Source: Bog-257 sp963834135 (GTDB taxonomy: Bacteria > Acidobacteriota > Terriglobia > Terriglobales > Acidobacteriaceae). Taken from it: 64,000 bases of DNA. Where the stretch lies: contig CAWIAN010000008.1 in NCBI GenBank assembly GCA_963834135.1, positions 124,001-188,000 of the forward strand, written 5' to 3'. Of the stretch, positions 42,626-51,618 are shown piece by piece. Below the pieces are notes generated by a model, which saw only the letters and a list, made by a program, of their open reading frames with translations, was not told where the DNA came from and did no database searches. The stretch's first letter is position 1. Each line of letters begins with the position of its first letter. Made by a program: the position numbers and the translations under genes.

Positions 42626-43342
42626 ATGAAAGCCATGCCTAGATCGGCGATCTTGTTGATGTCTGTGTGTGCATTGTGTGTATCTTGCTGTTCCGTGGCC
42701 CAGGAGCGATCGTCGGACGACGTGCCTGCCTGTGGTGTAGGAGTGAAAGGCCAGACCGCGCCGGTTCGTGGCAGTGCCGGCTTCACGGTTGCTCTTACAA
42801 TGAACGCTGACGACGACCACGGCAAGAATACCCACGACTGCATGGTCAAGTACGCATTTCAAGTCACCCGTCCGGATGGCACGTCGTCGGTGCTCGGCTT
42901 TCTGTCTTCCGATGATAAGTGGGATAGGCCACTCGTGTTTCGGATCGAAGGGTTCTCCCCCGACGGCAAACACGCATTCATCTTCCTATCCGAAGGCGAT
43001 TACCCAGCGCAGATCACGGCTGGCGAATACGACCTCACGACTAACGTGCCTCCCGGCGGCTTCCTGAACGCTGTGAGATCGGTGATGCTTGGTGCACCAT
43101 TTACAAGTCGTCTAAGTCGCGATTGTGCCGCAACCCTGCATATAATCGGCACCACACCAACTGGATCTATTGTCCTCGGTACCGAAGCGAAAGATGGATG
43201 CGCGAGCGTCGAGCGGTGGCAGTTGGTTCATAACAAGCGTGTCGCGAACGGAGGTCAGGTTGCTAACAACCGTCCTGCGCACCTGCCGGCACATATGACA
43301 ATTACTAAACTCGAGGCGGGGACTCCGGCTGAAATGCGATGA
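42626..43342 (+). CDS. Secreted protein, unknown function
   Basis: 238 residues with an N-terminal export signal (ILLMSVCALCVSCCSVAQ). The mature part is beta-rich with several Cys residues, including VPACGVGVKG and HDCMVKYAFQV. I recognise no domain. It follows the broken POTRA gene on the same strand after 87 bp. Confidence 0.6.
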   Translation: MKAMPRSAILLMSVCALCVSCCSVAQERSSDDVPACGVGVKGQTAPVRGSAGFTVALTMNADDDHGKNTHDCMVKYAFQVTRPDGTSSVLGFLSSDDKWDRPLVFRIEGFSPDGKHAFIFLSEGDYPAQITAGEYDLTTNVPPGGFLNAVRSVMLGAPFTSRLSRDCAATLHIIGTTPTGSIVLGTEAKDGCASVERWQLVHNKRVANGGQVANNRPAHLPAHMTITKLEAGTPAEMR

Positions 43343-43450
43343 AGCAGATTGGTCATGGTGGGACCTAGCTGTTGATAAATCCCCATTACACAAGTGACGG
43401 AGTTACGGACAAAGGAATACAGGCACAATGCGAAATCTGCGGAGCCAATC

Positions 43451-43648
43451 ATGAATGAGAGGCGGCTGATCGGATCGGGATTATTCACAGGTATTGGACT
43501 GGGCCAGACGATTGCGTGGCTCTTCCTACGCGGCGGCTGTCCTAATGCGTCCGGGATGATCGCTCTTTCGACGTTCGGGCCGTTAATGTCGGTTGCTGGC
43601 GTCGTGTATATCGTCAATGCAGTCCGTAATCGACGCAATGCGGGATGA
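43451..43648 (+). CDS. Small two-pass membrane protein
   Basis: 65 residues from ATG 43451, with GGAG upstream; the frame is open from 43394. Two hydrophobic stretches (LFTGIGLGQTIAWLFL and LMSVAGVVYIVNAV) flank a short loop with one Cys. Function unknown. Confidence 0.5.
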   Translation: MNERRLIGSGLFTGIGLGQTIAWLFLRGGCPNASGMIALSTFGPLMSVAGVVYIVNAVRNRRNAG

Positions 43649-43710
43649 TCGCTGCCGAGAAATCGCCATGTCACTAGTAACCCGGCTGGCCGGGATCGTT
43701 TGAATGAATA

Positions 43711-43918
43711 GCCGGGTGCCCCATGTCTCGCGGTTTTCGAGACATGGGAGAGGTTGAGTGAGCGATGGCACATGGCTACAGGCACAGGCCAGTGCGCCTT
43801 GATAGCGTATTCACGAATGCTTGGGGTGATAAGCGTTCCTCTATCACCCGGCAACGTGCCCCTCGCGCCATCGAAAATCCCCACCCTAGCCAAAAGCAGG
43901 CTAGGATGGGGCACCCTC
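43711..43918. repeat. Two hairpin repeats of the GTGCCCCA family
   Basis: CCCATGTCTCG / CGAGACATGGG at 43720-43748 and CCCCACCCTAGCC / GGCTAGGATGGGG at 43879-43911 (one mismatch). Relatives with the GGGTGCCCCA lead occur at 61115-61215, and a looser one at 51511-51566. They precede the ypdA start. Confidence 0.6.
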
Positions 43919-43968
43919 AGGATCATTCCTCACTCAGCGGCGGCGCGAAACACGGTATCCTTAACCTC

Positions 43969-44991
43969 ATGGAGTGCACTCCTACTGACATCTTCCATCT
44001 CGACGTTGTCATTGTGGGCGCTGGCCCAACCGGCCTGGCTTGCGGCATCGACGCCAAGCGCGCCGGCTTCACCGTCGCCAACATCGACAAGGGCTGCCTG
44101 GTGAACTCGCTGTTCAACTATCCCAGCAACATGACGTTCTTCACTACGCCCGAGCTGCTCGAGATCGGCGACATCCCGTTCTCCAGCCCGAACCAGAAGC
44201 CCACTCGCCAGGAAGCGCTGGAGTATTACCGCAAGGTCACCGAGCACTACAAACTCGACGTGCGCCAGTATGAGCCGGTCACAAAGATCGAAGGCAGCGA
44301 CAACAATTTCGTCGTGCACACCACCAACATTCACGGGCATAAGCGCGAATATCACGCGCGCAAGCTCATCCTGGCCACCGGCTACTACGACCGCCCCAAC
44401 TACATGAACATTCCGGGCGAAGACCTGGCCAAGGTCATGCACTACTACCGCGAGCCGCATCCGTTCTTCGGGCTCAATGTGCTCATCATCGGCGGAAAAA
44501 ATTCAGCGGCCATCGCTGCGCTGGAACTGTGGCGTCACGGCGCCAAGGTCACGCTGGTGCATCGCGGGCCGGGCATCAGCCCGTCGGTGAAGTACTGGAT
44601 CAAGCCCGACATCGAGAACCGCATCAAGGCCGGACAGGTCGCCGGCTACTTCAATTCACGCGTGCGCGAGATTACGCTGGAGCACGTTATTCTCGACACG
44701 CCCGAAGGCGAAGTTACGCTGCCCAACGACTACGTCTTCGCGCTGACGGGCTATCACCCCGACTTCGAATTTCTCTGCTCGCTCGGCGTCAAGCTGGAAG
44801 GCAATGCCGATAAGAAGCCCATCGTCGATCGCCAGACGCTGGAGAGCAATGTGCCAGGAATCTATCTAGCCGGCGTGCTAGTCGCGGGCATGCGTACCAG
44901 TGAGATCTTCATCGAGAACGGACGCTTCCACGGCCAACTGATCGCCGCCGACCTGAAGCACAAACTGCGCGAAGAGCAAGTGCCGGTGTAG
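43969..44991 (+). CDS. ypdA: YpdA-type FAD/NADPH thiol-disulfide reductase
   Basis: 340 residues from ATG 43969. The frame is open to 43765, but that stretch is repeat DNA. Two-dinucleotide-binding flavoprotein: FAD site VVIVGAGPTGLACG, NADPH site VLIIGGKNSAAIAALELWRHGAKV, and the C-terminal GVLVAGMRTSEIFIENGRFHG. It belongs to the YpdA family, which reduces bacillithiol disulfide using NADPH in Firmicutes. The single conserved Cys is in KGCLVNSL. Bacillithiol synthesis genes are not in this window; the substrate is inferred from family. Confidence 0.88.
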   Translation: MECTPTDIFHLDVVIVGAGPTGLACGIDAKRAGFTVANIDKGCLVNSLFNYPSNMTFFTTPELLEIGDIPFSSPNQKPTRQEALEYYRKVTEHYKLDVRQYEPVTKIEGSDNNFVVHTTNIHGHKREYHARKLILATGYYDRPNYMNIPGEDLAKVMHYYREPHPFFGLNVLIIGGKNSAAIAALELWRHGAKVTLVHRGPGISPSVKYWIKPDIENRIKAGQVAGYFNSRVREITLEHVILDTPEGEVTLPNDYVFALTGYHPDFEFLCSLGVKLEGNADKKPIVDRQTLESNVPGIYLAGVLVAGMRTSEIFIENGRFHGQLIAADLKHKLREEQVPV

Positions 44992-45029
44992 AAGATAGCC
45001 GGCTCCTCCTTCAGGAATTGTCATTCCGA

Positions 45030-45180
45030 CCAAGGGCTTCAGCCCGCGTGGAGGGACCTGCGGTTCGTGCGAAGCAGCATTACATTCACCTGCAGGAAAC
45101 CGCAGATCCCTCAGGTACGCTTCGCTCGGGACGATAACTCTTTGAGAAATGCATCTTCGGCATGACTGAAGTCGTGCCCT
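45030..45180. repeat. Intergenic inverted repeats
   Basis: GGGACCTGCGGTT (45053-45065) is inverted as AACCGCAGATCCC (45098-45110) with one mismatch; GGCATGACTGAAGTCGTGCC at 45159-45178 is an inverted relative of the GGCACG palindrome family. These fill the gap between ypdA and the convergent lipoprotein gene. Confidence 0.55.
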
Positions 45181-45220
45181 GATACAAGGCAGCTGTTCGT
45201 CGCTAAGCTCCTTGTCGAAG

Positions 45221-46159
45221 CTACCACCACGACAAGCTGACGTTGTCCAGCCAAACCGAGTACGGATCCTGCCGATAATCCCCATCCATCTGGAACGCGA
45301 TGTTGACCCCCGCACCTTGATAGTGCGCTTGCGGGTCGTAATACTTGTCCACCTGCGTAATCACGCCATCGAGCTCCACGCTGATGTAGTGCGCCTGTCC
45401 ATTCACTCGCTCGACCGTCCAGGTGAGGTGATGCCAGGTGTTCGCCGAAACCACCGGGCAGGGAACTGATGTCGTCTCCCATCGCAGCGTCTCCGAGTTC
45501 CAGATGTCCCAATATCCCGTGTCGCGATAGCTGCACTCGGTGCCCCACGTCCAGCGGCTGCCGTTCATGCTCTGGTTGATGTCGAACTCCAGTGCCTCTG
45601 GAGCACTCGGATCTTTCATGTAGAAGTACAGGTCGTAAACGAAGTGCGTGGACGTGGTGTCCGGTCCGAACTGCCGCCACCACAGCGCATTCGAATATCG
45701 CGTCGGACCGCCAAGGGTGAACCATGCCGACTTGCCGCTCAGCGCCGGATCATTCTGATTCGGCGTCATGCTCGAAGTGGCATTGCCCAAGCCGCTGGCG
45801 CATTCATGCCCGTCCAACTGGGCAGTACACCATTGCCAGCCGGAAAGAGTTTGTACCGCCGAGATGGTCGTCGCTCCCGTTGGTACTCCCGGAGGTCCGG
45901 AAGGCGCGGGTGCTGGTGCGGGAGCAGGAGGAGGAGAACTTTGCCCCCCACCTGAACCGCCCCCGCCCGAGCCGGTAGGCCCGGCGGCGCCCGATCCCGC
46001 AGGTTGCAGAGTCGGAGCCGGCGACTGTGTCGAGGCCATGTTGCCGCCTCCGCACGCCGTCAATGAGACTAAAAGGGCCACGGAAAGAATCGCTAACCAG
46101 AAATTACGATGAATTGCGCACAAGGATTGCCATAGATTTTCGGACGAACCAAACGGCAT
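45221..46159 (-). CDS. Lipoprotein with concanavalin-A-like C-terminal domain
   Basis: 312 residues. The lipobox is LLVSLTACGGG (Cys36), followed by a Ser/Gly/Pro/Ala-rich linker to about residue 95. The rest (WQWCTAQLDGHECASG..., FVYDLYFYMKDPSAPEALEFDINQ, WHHLTWTVERVNGQAHYISVELDG) has the strand pattern of the ConA-like lectin/glucanase fold seen in Acidobacteria surface proteins. Catalytic Glu residues of a glucanase are not evident, so carbohydrate binding is the more likely role. Confidence 0.75.
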   Translation of the reverse strand: MPFGSSENLWQSLCAIHRNFWLAILSVALLVSLTACGGGNMASTQSPAPTLQPAGSGAAGPTGSGGGGSGGGQSSPPPAPAPAPAPSGPPGVPTGATTISAVQTLSGWQWCTAQLDGHECASGLGNATSSMTPNQNDPALSGKSAWFTLGGPTRYSNALWWRQFGPDTTSTHFVYDLYFYMKDPSAPEALEFDINQSMNGSRWTWGTECSYRDTGYWDIWNSETLRWETTSVPCPVVSANTWHHLTWTVERVNGQAHYISVELDGVITQVDKYYDPQAHYQGAGVNIAFQMDGDYRQDPYSVWLDNVSLSWW

Positions 46160-46530
46160 TACTCACTGACTCCATCAATTGTAAGGATTGATAAAAGGCG
46201 GACGACCGCGACCGAACCGCAGGTTAAAAGGTGAAGTGGGTTGTCTTAATTATAGTCGGCCTGACCGCCGGCCTGAGTTGATGGAGCTGGATTTACGCGA
46301 AGAAAATGGACGTAGTACGAATGCTGATGAACCCTAGTTCGAATGGGCTAGTGCGGAAGGATTGCTGTGCGCGTTTTAGAAACGCTGTTCAGTGTTCGCT
46401 TTTCGCCAGAAACGATTTGCGACTCGATAGCGCGATGCGCGGATCGCCGTTCGTAAACCGTCCATCTTCTTTAACTCTCACTGATTCGGCAGCTCTCGCT
46501 TTGGCGAATAGCGAAAAGCGAATAGCGGCC
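46160..46530. other. Non-coding stretch between two minus-strand genes
   Basis: 371 bp upstream of the ConA-like lipoprotein. It contains short direct and inverted versions of GCGAATAGCGAAAAGCG near 46500-46530 and TTCGCTTTTCGCC near 46396, a low-complexity repeat. No gene supported. Confidence 0.4.
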
Positions 46531-47508
46531 TTACTTGCACGTGTCCACGCCGCGCTCGATGTCCGTTCCTTCCTCGTAATCGTTCCACGTCTCGATCATC
46601 AGGAAGGGCAGCTGATGCTCCGCTGAGTAGTAGCGTCGGAACATGCGCAGCGTATCGTTGAACGTCTGGCCGCAGCGGGAATCCATCTTGCGATTGCGGC
46701 TCCAGCTCGCTTTGGAGTCGTTGAACCCGGGCCACGCCGCTCCCACCGCAACTTTGTCGGGATACTTCGTAACCATCGTCTTATAAAAGTTGTCGAGATA
46801 CTGCTGGCCCCAGGCGCTGCCGTTGGGCTGCCAGCCTTGCGCGCCCGGATTCACCCACGCATAAAATCCGTCGAAATAATTCGCCCACTCGGGATGAACG
46901 TCCTTCATGATCAGCAGCGGCGGGTTCTCCCACGAGTTCGCGGCCTGCCGGATGCGCGCCCAATCGGCGTGTCCGCCTTTCGGGAAGATGAAAATCACCG
47001 GCTTGTCCTGATACTGCAGATACGCGTCGCGCGGCACAAGCGCCTTCGGGCCGATGTAGCGATCGTAGGCATACTGCAAGTCCGAAATGATGTTGTCCGT
47101 CTCGTTCGCCGGATCCGAATCATCCTCGTCGTACATGATGGCGACCTTGAATTGTTTTTCCGCCGCCACCTGTTGCATCAGCGTGTAAGCCTTGTCCTCA
47201 AAGGTGTGATGCTGCCCGTACCAATTCACCACGAACGCGGAGATTCCAAGCTGCTTCGCCTGCTCGATCTGTTTCTCAATCACCACGCGGTCCTGCGATG
47301 AGTAGCCGACATTGATGTGACCCGCCTGCCCGAACCATGGCAGATACGCCGCCAGCATGGTGGGCTGCTGCTGTCCCCCGTCGCCAACGAAAGCGTTGGC
47401 ATTCAGCGGCGACTTCACGCCGGTGCGATGACAGCCAACGGTGATGAAAACAGCGGCAACCATCGCCGCCGACACAAACGCACGCAAATGAATCTTCGAG
47501 TCGAACAT
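46531..47508 (-). CDS. GH99/GH71-like lipoprotein (putative endo-acting glycosidase)
   Basis: 325 residues from ATG 47508; a TTG at 47529 is possible. Lipoprotein signal (FVSAAMVAAVFITVGC). The mature sequence opens with AAYLPWFGQAGHINVGYSS and keeps IEKQIEQAKQLGISAFVVNWYG, VAIMYDEDD and LMIETWNDYEEGTDIERG, the pattern of GH99-type or GH71-like (alpha/beta)8 glycosidases that cut mannan- or glucan-type chains. The catalytic acids are probably in the YDED and ETWNDYEEG segments, but this is by analogy. Probably periplasmic or surface attached. Confidence 0.75.
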   Translation of the reverse strand: MFDSKIHLRAFVSAAMVAAVFITVGCHRTGVKSPLNANAFVGDGGQQQPTMLAAYLPWFGQAGHINVGYSSQDRVVIEKQIEQAKQLGISAFVVNWYGQHHTFEDKAYTLMQQVAAEKQFKVAIMYDEDDSDPANETDNIISDLQYAYDRYIGPKALVPRDAYLQYQDKPVIFIFPKGGHADWARIRQAANSWENPPLLIMKDVHPEWANYFDGFYAWVNPGAQGWQPNGSAWGQQYLDNFYKTMVTKYPDKVAVGAAWPGFNDSKASWSRNRKMDSRCGQTFNDTLRMFRRYYSAEHQLPFLMIETWNDYEEGTDIERGVDTCK

Positions 47509-47570
47509 AGAAGTTGATATTTGGGCCAAGAAATTTGGATGAGAAATCCAGCAGCACAGATGTCTGGGGC

Positions 47571-47659
47571 AGTGGATAGTGGGTAGTGAATAGAAAAGGC
47601 GCCTCGGTAAAGAGGCGCCTCAGAGTGCGACTTTTACTATCCACTCCCCACTATCAACT
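47571..47659 (-). terminator. Terminator of the DUF1800-DUF1501 operon, flanked by inverted repeats
   Basis: Minus-strand hairpin AGGCGCCTC / GAGGCGCCT (47597-47620) followed by TTTTCTATTC. It sits between GTGGATAGTGGGTAGTG (about 47573) and its inverted relative CTATCCACTCCCCACTAT (about 47638), a repeat also seen near 53129-53150. Confidence 0.75.
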
Positions 47660-48896
47660 AAGTCTTTGTGTATCCGACGAACTCTCGCGGCGCGTTCGCG
47701 AATCCTGGAAACACCGTGCTCAGCTGCGCATTGCCCAGATGCTTCGACACGGCTTCTCCCAACACGCGGCGAAAATCCGTCGTCAGCGCCAGGTCGCGGC
47801 CTTCGTTGAGTTGCGCAGGATCGAGGCCCGGCCATTGCCCGTAGACGCGGCCGCCCTTGACCGGACCACCAAGCAGGAACATCACGTTGGCATGACCGTG
47901 GTCGGTACCGCGATTGCCATTCTCGCGCGCGGTGCGGCCAAACTCCGACATCGTCGCGATCACCGTGTCTTCTCCCAGCGGTCCCAGGTCGGTCCAGAAC
48001 GCGGCAATCGATTGCGAGAAGTCGCGCAGCACATTCGCCAGCTGACCCTCGCTCGCGCCTTCGTTGACATGATGGTCCCAACCGCCGATATCGGTGAATG
48101 CAATCTGCACGCCCAGATTCGCTTTGATTAGCTGCGCGGTCTGTCGCAGCGCGTCGCCGAATCGCCCCTTGGGATAATTGGCGCCCGCGGCCGGCGTGTA
48201 ATGCTGCGGGTCCGTTGACTTGAGCATCTTCACGGCCTCGAAGGTTTCGTTGCCGGTGCCGTGCAGCACGCTATCGACCGATTGCGCATACATCGCTTCA
48301 AACGTATTGCCCAGTGGCGCGGCCGCCGGGTTTCCATTTGCGATCGAGAACCCGTTAACGTTGCTTACCGCGACCGCTGAAGCCTTGCCCGAAAGAATGC
48401 GCGGCAGGGAAGTGCCCAGCGCGACCGCGCGAAACGGCGTGTCGGCTGCGGCTTCCGACTGCAGCGTGCGATTAAGCCAGCCGTCGGTCGTGCTCTTCAC
48501 ACCCGGCGTACCCGACTCCATATAGTCCTGCGCGTCGAAGTGCGAGCGCGTCGTATCGGGCGAGCCCGCGGCATGCACGATCGCCAGATGTCCCTGGTCC
48601 CACAGCGGTTTGAACGAAGTCATCGCGGGATGCAGCCCGAAGAAACCGTTCAGGTCGATCACCTGGTTGCGTGGAATCGCGATACTCGGCCGCATCGTGT
48701 AGTAAGACGGCTCGGCGTGCGGAATCACGATGTTCAGCCCATCCGCCGCGCCGCGCTGGAAGATCACCACCAGCCGTTTGTTCGACGCTGGATTCGCAAC
48801 ACCCCACGCCGCCCGCGTCAGAAACGAAGGCACCGCCGCCGTGCCGATGACGGCCATCGCACCATTCTTCAGAAATGCTCGTCGAGTAATTGGCAT
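47658..48896 (-). CDS. DUF1501 family secreted protein (Tat substrate)
   Basis: 412 residues. A twin-arginine signal ITRRAFLKNGAMAVIGTAAV opens the protein. The DUF1501 core follows: RLVVIFQRGAADGLNIVIPH, SHFDAQDYMESGTPG and a sulfatase/alkaline-phosphatase-like ending (MSEFGRTARENGNRGTDHGHANVMFLLGG). The metal-binding DHGH motif is intact. DUF1501 proteins occur next to DUF1800 proteins in Acidobacteria, Planctomycetes and others, and are thought to act together in the periplasm, but the reaction is unknown. 30 bp separate it from the DUF1800 gene upstream. Confidence 0.9.
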   Translation of the reverse strand: MPITRRAFLKNGAMAVIGTAAVPSFLTRAAWGVANPASNKRLVVIFQRGAADGLNIVIPHAEPSYYTMRPSIAIPRNQVIDLNGFFGLHPAMTSFKPLWDQGHLAIVHAAGSPDTTRSHFDAQDYMESGTPGVKSTTDGWLNRTLQSEAAADTPFRAVALGTSLPRILSGKASAVAVSNVNGFSIANGNPAAAPLGNTFEAMYAQSVDSVLHGTGNETFEAVKMLKSTDPQHYTPAAGANYPKGRFGDALRQTAQLIKANLGVQIAFTDIGGWDHHVNEGASEGQLANVLRDFSQSIAAFWTDLGPLGEDTVIATMSEFGRTARENGNRGTDHGHANVMFLLGGPVKGGRVYGQWPGLDPAQLNEGRDLALTTDFRRVLGEAVSKHLGNAQLSTVFPGFANAPREFVGYTKT

Positions 48897-48926
48897 AATG
48901 CGCGCTTAGTTATTAGCTCTTAGCCT

Positions 48927-51014
48927 TCAGCAAAATAGAATTTGTGGTTGCCTGCCCATAGTCCATATCCCAGCTACTTCCTCTGAAACTCCGGTGACCC
49001 GATCAGCAGTCCGGCGATCACATTGACGTTCGGCGCGCTCGGCGCGGTCTGTCCTGCCGTCTGTCAGTTGCGGCGTGACGATCTGCTGCTCGATCACGTC
49101 GTGCGTCTGCTTCGAGATGTCGCCCGCCAGCAACATCTGCTCCAGCTTCAGCTCCACCTGGTACGGGTCAGAGGTATCGCCGAACCCGGCCGAGTTCTCT
49201 ATGGTTGGCGCTCCGCCACCGGCCGGCGCGGCTGAGTTCATCAGTTGCGCAAGATTGAAACTTGTTCCGGGAATCTTGTTGGTCGCCAGCCCCAGCCCAA
49301 AGTTCATGCGATCGAGCAGCGCCGCCGAATTTACCCACACATCCGATTTCGTCGAATAACCTGTCGGCGGCTGCGCGCCATACAACGGCTGGCCCATCTT
49401 GTTCAGCACCTGAAGCAGCGGCACCGGATCGCTGATCTCCGCCTCGGTTGCCCGCAGCGACGATGCCACAAACTCAAACGGCGTTTTTATCCGTGCGCGA
49501 TAGGCCTCCGGCGCCCAGAACTCCGGCGAGCGAAACATCGTACGCATCACCTCGCGAAGATCGCCATCTGTCTTCAAATACGTCTTCGACATCGCGTCGA
49601 TCAGCGACTTCGGCGGATCGTCGGAAACAAATCGCTGCGCCAGTTCCGTCGAAATGAAGCGTGCCGTCGCCGGCTGCCGAGACAACAGCGTCAGCACCTC
49701 GATGCCTTCCTGCTCGCCGTCTTGCTTGATGTGGTGGCCGAGAACAGTCTTATCGCCGGGCTCATGCAGCCGCGGCCGGAAGATGTAGCCACCGCCACGC
49801 TGCGGCTGATCCAGGGTCCAGCCGGTGAACACGCGCGCGACCTCGGTCACATCCTGCTGCGTGTATCCGCCATTGACTCCAAGCGTGTGCAGTTCCATCA
49901 ACTCGCGTGCATAGTTTTCGTTCAGGCCGCTGCGGCGCTGCTGATTCTGATTTTGCACAGCCGGCTGCTGCGGTCGAGGCATCGGATACATCGCACCCGG
50001 ACGCCGCGGTGCGAAGGGGCGCGGATTGTTGGCCATCGCCGGCTTGCCCAGCGCCGCGTCAGAGTTCGGCCCCTCGCTCTGCCAGTTGTCGAGATAGAAC
50101 AGCATCGCCGGACTTTGCGCGGTGGCGATCAACAGATCGCGAAACTTGCCCAGCACGTGCGGCCGTATCACGTCGCGCTCGTATGCGGTGACCAGGTAAC
50201 GGTCGGCGCCCTTGCCGATGAATACGTTGAAGTGGTTGAACCAGAAGTCGGTGAGAACCTCTTCCAGCTGCCGATCGCTGTAGACCGCCCGCAACAACTT
50301 CGCCGATTGCAGCTCGCCGTCAACCACCGCTTCCGGATGATTCAGCGCGATCACCGTCTCTCGGTGCTCGGGAGTCAGACCGTCGAGCAGCGCCTGACGC
50401 TTGGGATACGGAATACCTTGCAGCAGATCATGCTGCTCGGCGACCGGAAGCGCGAGGATGCGCTGCATGCGCGCACTCGGCTGCAGCGCAATCAGCTCAT
50501 CAACTTCGCCACGTGCCTGCTGCCGCTCTGTCCTACGTTGTGAGAGGTCCGTCGGCGGGCCCGCGCTGGCGGGATTCTGTGTAGCAGCCGCCGTTTGCTT
50601 CTGCTCCTGCTTTTCAGATACGCGATCGACCGCCGCAACGTAAATCGCGCGCTGATAAGGATCGCTGGGCATCGCCAGCTTCCCGTTCATCACCTCTTTC
50701 GCGATCTGCTGCGTCGGAAAGGCCAGCACCATGTCGTGCGTGCTCATCGTGAGCGTGCGATACTCCGCCAGCCGCGCCTGCATGGCGCTGTTATCAATCT
50801 TGTCGGGCTGCAATTCGAGATCGATCCACTTGTCGACGCCCATCGCCATCACGGCTTGCACATCGCCCGGCCGCGGGCCAAAGGTCAACCGATCGATTGC
50901 ATGCAGCGCACGCTTCTGCTGATCGGCAGCCTGATTAGGCTTAGGCTTCTTCGCATAAGCGCCGGCCGCAATCACCAGAAGCAGAGCAGTGCAGCCAAAG
51001 ATGCGGCGATTCAT
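48927..51014 (-). CDS. DUF1800 family secreted protein with C-terminal frameshift
   Basis: 695 residues with signal peptide (IFGCTALLLVIAAGAYA). DUF1800 landmarks are present: AIDRLTFGPRPGDV near the N-terminus, LTDFWFNHFNVF, GLNENYARELMELHTLGVNGGYTQ and VARVFTGWTL. The last 35 residues as read are out of character (Arg/Glu/Asp-rich). In another frame, the sequence from about 49050 reads APNVNVIAGLLIGSPEFQRK and stops at TAG 48974-48976, which is the standard DUF1800 ending. A small indel near 49050-49065 therefore changes only the C-terminus. It pairs with the DUF1501 gene downstream. Confidence 0.88.
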   Translation of the reverse strand: MNRRIFGCTALLLVIAAGAYAKKPKPNQAADQQKRALHAIDRLTFGPRPGDVQAVMAMGVDKWIDLELQPDKIDNSAMQARLAEYRTLTMSTHDMVLAFPTQQIAKEVMNGKLAMPSDPYQRAIYVAAVDRVSEKQEQKQTAAATQNPASAGPPTDLSQRRTERQQARGEVDELIALQPSARMQRILALPVAEQHDLLQGIPYPKRQALLDGLTPEHRETVIALNHPEAVVDGELQSAKLLRAVYSDRQLEEVLTDFWFNHFNVFIGKGADRYLVTAYERDVIRPHVLGKFRDLLIATAQSPAMLFYLDNWQSEGPNSDAALGKPAMANNPRPFAPRRPGAMYPMPRPQQPAVQNQNQQRRSGLNENYARELMELHTLGVNGGYTQQDVTEVARVFTGWTLDQPQRGGGYIFRPRLHEPGDKTVLGHHIKQDGEQEGIEVLTLLSRQPATARFISTELAQRFVSDDPPKSLIDAMSKTYLKTDGDLREVMRTMFRSPEFWAPEAYRARIKTPFEFVASSLRATEAEISDPVPLLQVLNKMGQPLYGAQPPTGYSTKSDVWVNSAALLDRMNFGLGLATNKIPGTSFNLAQLMNSAAPAGGGAPTIENSAGFGDTSDPYQVELKLEQMLLAGDISKQTHDVIEQQIVTPQLTDGRTDRAERAERQCDRRTADRVTGVSEEVAGIWTMGRQPQILFC

Positions 51015-51618
51015 GCGATGAGTCCTTTCGGCGCCTGCCGTTATAAACCAACACGCAGGCGAAAAGTTGCAAATGTGTTGCCGGCTTCCGTGACGATAGC
51101 TTGTGCCACAGTGTGGTATGCCCTTCGCGCCGCCCTTGCTTTTCGGCAGAAGAAGAAATGCCTGATTCTCAGGTCGACCGCGGCGTCTGTTTTGACCGCC
51201 TAATTGGCGAGAGCTTGGCTGTGCAATCCAGGCTGTACCATGGCCAGACCAGGAAAATTAGCTCCAGAAACAGCAAAACCCGGCGTTTGCCGGGTCAATA
51301 AGAAAAGCGGCACCAATGGCCGCTTTTGAACTTCAACTCTACCTCAACTATAGCACATTGCATGGGGTATTTGGCGCGATTTTCTGACTTTATATTTGTA
51401 TTATTGTCAGCTTGTTAGGACGTTTCTGTTGCATTTCTCAGCTTGACATGTAAATCCTACACTCCCTCCCAAACCGGGAAACTATCACCGGACGTCTGGG
51501 GAATTTACTTCGGGTCCCATCCTGGAACGGGTGTCCCATACAAGCCTGGGTTTAGCTTGTGTGGGAGTCCTTTGACTTTCGAAGCAACGGAAGTTTCTGG
51601 TTACAGACCATTCACAAC
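51015..51618. other. Intergenic region with tandem hairpins and a dispersed repeat
   Basis: 604 bp between two minus-strand genes (DUF1800 and CtaG). It holds ACCCGGC-GTTT-GCCGGGT (51278-51295), AAAAGCGGC-ACCAATG-GCCGCTTTT (51303-51327, terminator-like on both strands) and the repeat hairpin TCCCATACAAGC / GCTTGTGTGGGA (51534-51566). The AT-rich stretch 51345-51470 may hold the promoter of the DUF1800-DUF1501 unit only if it extends this far; this is uncertain. No gene seen. Confidence 0.5.

Noticed and set aside
43765..43968. Long N-terminal extension of YpdA
   Set aside because: The sequence is a dispersed hairpin repeat; the FAD motif fits a start at 43969.
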